This document shows, in pieces, positions 4,847-6,909 of a DNA stretch of 6,909 nucleotides. Location: contig SYAA01000036.1 of assembly GCA_005789055.1 (NCBI GenBank), positions 1 to 6,909 of the forward strand. Direction: 5' to 3'. This DNA comes from Actinomycetota bacterium (GTDB taxonomy: Bacteria; Actinomycetota; Actinomycetes; Mycobacteriales; Mycobacteriaceae). Under the pieces are notes generated by a model. It saw nothing but the letters and a program-made list of their open reading frames with translations, ran no database searches and was not told the DNA's origin. Position 1 is the first letter of the stretch. Each line of letters begins with the position of its first letter. Position numbers and translations under genes: made by a program.

Positions 4847-6909
4847 CTAGGGGGTCGGGACCAGCTGGGTGGTGAGGAACCCGGACAGGTCGGTCCCGGT
4901 GTTGCCGATTCCGGAGTTGCCGGTGCCGGAGTTGGCGATGCCGGAGTTCCCGCCGGCTCCGGAGTTGAGGAACCCCGACGACGGTGCGGTGCTCGAGTTG
5001 AAGTAGCCCGGACTCTGCTGCCAGGTGACGTCGAGGACCGTGAACGGGCCGAGGGTGCCGCTGCCGGACTGGCTGAAGTCGTCGGCGAAGTCGTAGTCGA
5101 TGGTGGTCTGGTCCAGGATGGAGAACGGGCCGAGCGATCCGGACACATCCAGGGTGTAAGCCAGGATCGGTAAGCCCCAACTGGTCCAGGTGCAGTACCC
5201 GGCGCCGCAGGCGCCCTGCCGGTCCCAGGTGGTGAAGGGAAGCGGGACCGAGTAGCTGACCTTGCTGGTTCCCAACGAGTTCACCGTGGCGGTGAGCGGG
5301 ATGTCGATCGGCAGCGAAACGGCGTAGCTGTAAGGGATTTCAGGGATCGTCAGCGAGTAGGAGAAGCCGAACAGTCCTTGCCGGTCGCCGCGCCACAGCA
5401 GACCGTTGCTGTCGTTGCCGGCGATGAACAGCCCGGTGTTGACGTCCCCGGAGTTTGCGATTCCGGTATTGGCGTTACCGGAGTTGAGCCATCCGCTGTT
5501 GGTGTTGCCGCTATTGAGTCCACCGGTGTTGGTGTCGCCGGAGTTGGCGGCGCCGGTGTTGTTGTCACCGGAGTTGCCGAGGCCGCTATTGCCGGTCCCG
5601 GAGTTGAACAGACCCTTGTTGTCGGATCCGGTGTTGCCCACGCCGGCGTTGTGGCTTCCGGAGTTGAAGATTCCTGAGTTGCCGCTGCCCGAGTTGAACA
5701 GCCCGCTGTTGCCCGTTCCGGAATTGAAGCCCCCGAAGCCAATCTGGTTGTCTCCGGTCAGCCCAAAGCCGATGTTGCCGCTGCCGGTATTGCCGAAGCC
5801 GACGTTGCCGGTCCCGGTGTTGCCGAAGCCGATATTGTTCGATCCGAAGTTCCCGAAGCCCAGATTGAAGCTGCCGAGGTTGCCGGACCCGATGTTGCGG
5901 TCCCCGGCATTGCCGGAGCCCAGATTGCGGTCTCCGGTGTTGCCGTCGCCCACGTTCCGATCTCCCTGGTTGCCCGACCCGACGTTCCGGTCGCCGAAGT
6001 TACCCAGACCCAGGTTGAACGGCGTGTTGACGAACAGCCCACTCAGTCCGGATCCAAGGTTGGCCAGGCCCGAGGTCCACGGCGGGTCGGCCGGTGTCGC
6101 CGCCGAGGTGTTGAACATCCCGGAGAGTGACTTGCCGAGGTTGGACAGTCCCGAGACCCCGGCCCCGTAGTTGAACAATCCCGACACTCCCAGGCTGGTC
6201 AGCGCGAAGTTGAGCAGGCCCGACACCCCAGCGCCGGTATTGCCGAACCCGGAGCCGCCGCCAGCGCCGGAGTTGAAGAAGCCCGACGACGCCCGCGTGG
6301 TGGAGTTGAAGAATCCCGGACCGGCTGCGATGTCGATCAGCGGGATGCGGACTGGACCGAACGCGGCAGTGCCCCGGATCGGGATCACGGTGTCCGGGCC
6401 GCCGATGCTGGCCGAGATTGCATTGTTGTCGGCGAAGCCGATGGTGATCGGGTCGATGACGGCCGGGCCCGCACCCACGCTCAAGCCCACCTGGTTGGGG
6501 AAGCAGGCGACGAAGCAGACAAAGCTGGGCGGCGCGACTCCGACGACAGGTGCCGGGCCGACCGTGATCTTCTGCAGTGTGATCTTCGGTATCTCTATCG
6601 GGGTGACGGTGGCGGTGATGGGGATATCGATGGGGATGTCGACGCCCAGGTCGATAGCCACGGGGCCGCCGTCGAGGGCGCTGATGGTGGCGCCGAGGTT
6701 GATGCCGATCTGGCCCTGGTCCTCACCGCGGAAGAAGATCCCGTTGCTGCGGTTGCCGCTGATGAACGACCCGGTATTGAGATCCCCGGAGTTCGCGATC
6801 CCGGTATTGCCATCCCCGGAGTTGAACAACCCCGTATTGCGATCCCCAACGTTGAACAACCCCGAGTTCACACTGCCCGGGTTGAACCAACCGCTGTTGA
6901 GATCACCCA
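4847..6909 (-). CDS. PPE-MPTR family protein, C-terminal part (N-terminus beyond the right edge)
   Basis: An open frame enters from the right edge and ends at TAG 4847-4849, giving about 686 visible residues. It is built of Asn/Gly pentapeptide repeats (N-x-G-x-G, Pentapeptide_2) with two non-repeat inserts, the layout of the major polymorphic tandem repeat PPE proteins. The roughly 180-residue PPE domain, with its WxG and secretion signals, must lie outside the window; its absence here is a window effect. Numbering from the GTG at 6869-6871: repeats up to 40, insert A 41-186, repeats 187-487, insert B 488-624, repeats 625-662, then a short tail ending LVPTP. Known relatives are exported by type VII (ESX-5) secretion to the cell surface. 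The GTG at 6871 is internal, because the frame continues [12 protein letters not shown] upstream of it. It probably shares an mRNA with the TIGR04255 gene 12 bp downstream. Confidence 0.9.
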   Translation of the reverse strand, partial: GDLNSGWFNPGSVNSGLFNVGDRNTGLFNSGDGNTGIANSGDLNTGSFISGNRSNGIFFRGEDQGQIGINLGATISALDGGPVAIDLGVDIPIDIPITATVTPIEIPKITLQKITVGPAPVVGVAPPSFVCFVACFPNQVGLSVGAGPAVIDPITIGFADNNAISASIGGPDTVIPIRGTAAFGPVRIPLIDIAAGPGFFNSTTRASSGFFNSGAGGGSGFGNTGAGVSGLLNFALTSLGVSGLFNYGAGVSGLSNLGKSLSGMFNTSAATPADPPWTSGLANLGSGLSGLFVNTPFNLGLGNFGDRNVGSGNQGDRNVGDGNTGDRNLGSGNAGDRNIGSGNLGSFNLGFGNFGSNNIGFGNTGTGNVGFGNTGSGNIGFGLTGDNQIGFGGFNSGTGNSGLFNSGSGNSGIFNSGSHNAGVGNTGSDNKGLFNSGTGNSGLGNSGDNNTGAANSGDTNTGGLNSGNTNSGWLNSGNANTGIANSGDVNTGLFIAGNDSNGLLWRGDRQGLFGFSYSLTIPEIPYSYAVSLPIDIPLTATVNSLGTSKVSYSVPLPFTTWDRQGACGAGYCTWTSWGLPILAYTLDVSGSLGPFSILDQTTIDYDFADDFSQSGSGTLGPFTVLDVTWQQSPGYFNSSTAPSSGFLNSGAGGNSGIANSGTGNSGIGNTGTDLSGFLTTQLVPTP
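4886..4999 (-). repeat. Short C-terminal MPTR repeat block
   Basis: Residues 625-662 return to the pentapeptide pattern ([20 protein letters not shown] and onward) after insert B. They end in DLSGFLTTQ, which breaks the repeat shortly before the stop. Confidence 0.8.
5000..5410 (-). other. Insert B: second non-repeat, beta-rich domain of the PPE-MPTR protein
   Basis: Residues 488-624 start [12 protein letters not shown], contain the strand-forming [11 protein letters not shown] (520-530), and end [14 protein letters not shown] running into the next repeats. The same landmarks in the same order occur in insert A, so the two appear to be copies that have diverged strongly. Between the landmarks this copy has a close cysteine pair, C555 and C560 (ACGAGYC), followed by TWTSWG, then two GPF-x-I/V-LD segments (GPFSILD 581-587, GPFTVLD 608-614), which look like a smaller internal repeat. 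Confidence 0.7.
5411..6031 (-). repeat. Main MPTR array, decapeptide (30-bp) register
   Basis: Residues 281-487 form about 20 ten-residue units, each two pentapeptides. Two dialects are visible: first N-x-G-D-R-N-x-G-S-G (about 291-330, moving to a GFGN-x-G form through 380), then F-N-S-G-x-G-N-S-G-L and N-S-G-D-x-N-T-G forms (381-480). The decamer phase slips at 380/381 (GFGGFNSG). Because the DNA repeats every 15 or 30 bp, other frames on both strands also stay open by chance over long stretches. Confidence 0.92.
6032..6313 (-). repeat. Degenerate MPTR block with V-S-G-L-x-N-x-G-x-G spacing
   Basis: Residues 187-280 carry a looser repeat: [20 protein letters not shown], then [39 protein letters not shown]. 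The recurring S-G-L/M-F/L/A/S-N units sit at intervals of about 10-20 residues, interrupted by short non-repeat linkers ([18 protein letters not shown]). Confidence 0.7.
6314..6751 (-). other. Insert A: first non-repeat, beta-rich domain of the PPE-MPTR protein
   Basis: Residues 41-186 begin [13 protein letters not shown], contain alternating hydrophobic segments rich in Ile and Pro ([12 protein letters not shown], 78-89, and [13 protein letters not shown]), and end in PGFFNST followed by [12 protein letters not shown] close cysteine pair, C119 and C123 (VCFVACF), sits after the Ile/Pro strands. The order of landmarks equals that in insert B. Confidence 0.7.
6752..6909 (-). repeat. MPTR repeat block at the right edge
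   Basis: From the window edge to residue 40 the frame reads [20 protein letters not shown] and continues as decapeptide units ([30 protein letters not shown]). It is cut by the window, so its full length and the junction with the PPE domain are not visible. Confidence 0.88.

Noticed and set aside
3953..5173. A 406-codon plus-strand open frame
   Set aside because: It runs antisense across the whole TIGR04255 gene and into the end of the PPE gene, has no recognisable domain and a Gly/Asp/Glu-heavy composition typical of the antisense of GC-rich genes.
5411..6031. Regular short repeats that could suggest a CRISPR array
   Set aside because: There are no unique spacers; the repeats are in-frame codons of the MPTR protein with a period of 15/30 bp.
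5406..6170. A 254-codon plus-strand open frame with a Leu/Pro periodic product
   Set aside because: It is the antisense reading of the 15/30-bp MPTR repeats; the periodicity of the DNA keeps this frame open by itself.

Overview
The window looks like high-GC mycobacterial DNA. The best evidence is the right-hand third, which encodes the C-terminal two thirds or more of a PPE-MPTR protein (Asn/Gly pentapeptide and decapeptide repeats). That family is typical of slow-growing, mostly non-tuberculous or tuberculosis-complex mycobacteria. Codon use is GC-rich throughout, and start-site signals (AAGG/AGGGGG ribosome sites, a likely leaderless gene) fit this too. Species cannot be named from the sequence.

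Layout, left to right. (1) Positions 1-102, minus strand: first 34 codons of a gene running off the left edge. It probably has a leaderless DNA-damage-type (PafBC/RecA-NDp-like) promoter. (2) A strong GC hairpin at 157-202 that ends the next gene. (3) Positions 265-1095, minus: a proton-pumping rhodopsin of the xanthorhodopsin/Gloeobacter-rhodopsin type, with all pump residues and the carotenoid-antenna glycine. (4) A 158-bp AT-richer divergent spacer. (5) Positions 1254-1940, plus: a classical NADP(H)-type short-chain dehydrogenase. (6) Convergent with it by 20 bp, positions 1961-3586, minus: a KefB/KefC-like CPA2 cation:proton antiporter with a C-terminal RCK (TrkA-N) domain. (7) Positions 3587-4006: no intact gene, but it contains a frameshifted remnant of a formylglycine-generating-enzyme/SUMF1-like domain. 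(8) Positions 4007-4834, minus: a TIGR04255-family protein. (9) Positions 4847-6909, minus: the PPE-MPTR protein, open through the right edge; its PPE domain lies outside the window.

How the genes may fit together. The rhodopsin would build a light-driven proton gradient, and the nearby antiporter is the sort of protein that spends such a gradient on K+ or Na+ exchange. The divergent dehydrogenase could act on retinal/retinol or on something unrelated. These links rest on proximity only. The PPE-MPTR and TIGR04255 genes are 12 bp apart, in the same frame, and probably share a transcript. The FGE remnant suggests this junction is a site of past insertion and decay.

Most notable points: a complete antenna-type rhodopsin beside mycobacterial PPE genes; the unrecorded-looking FGE remnant; the PPE/TIGR04255 pair separated by a single in-frame TAG; and a two-module architecture in the MPTR protein, each module carrying a close cysteine pair.
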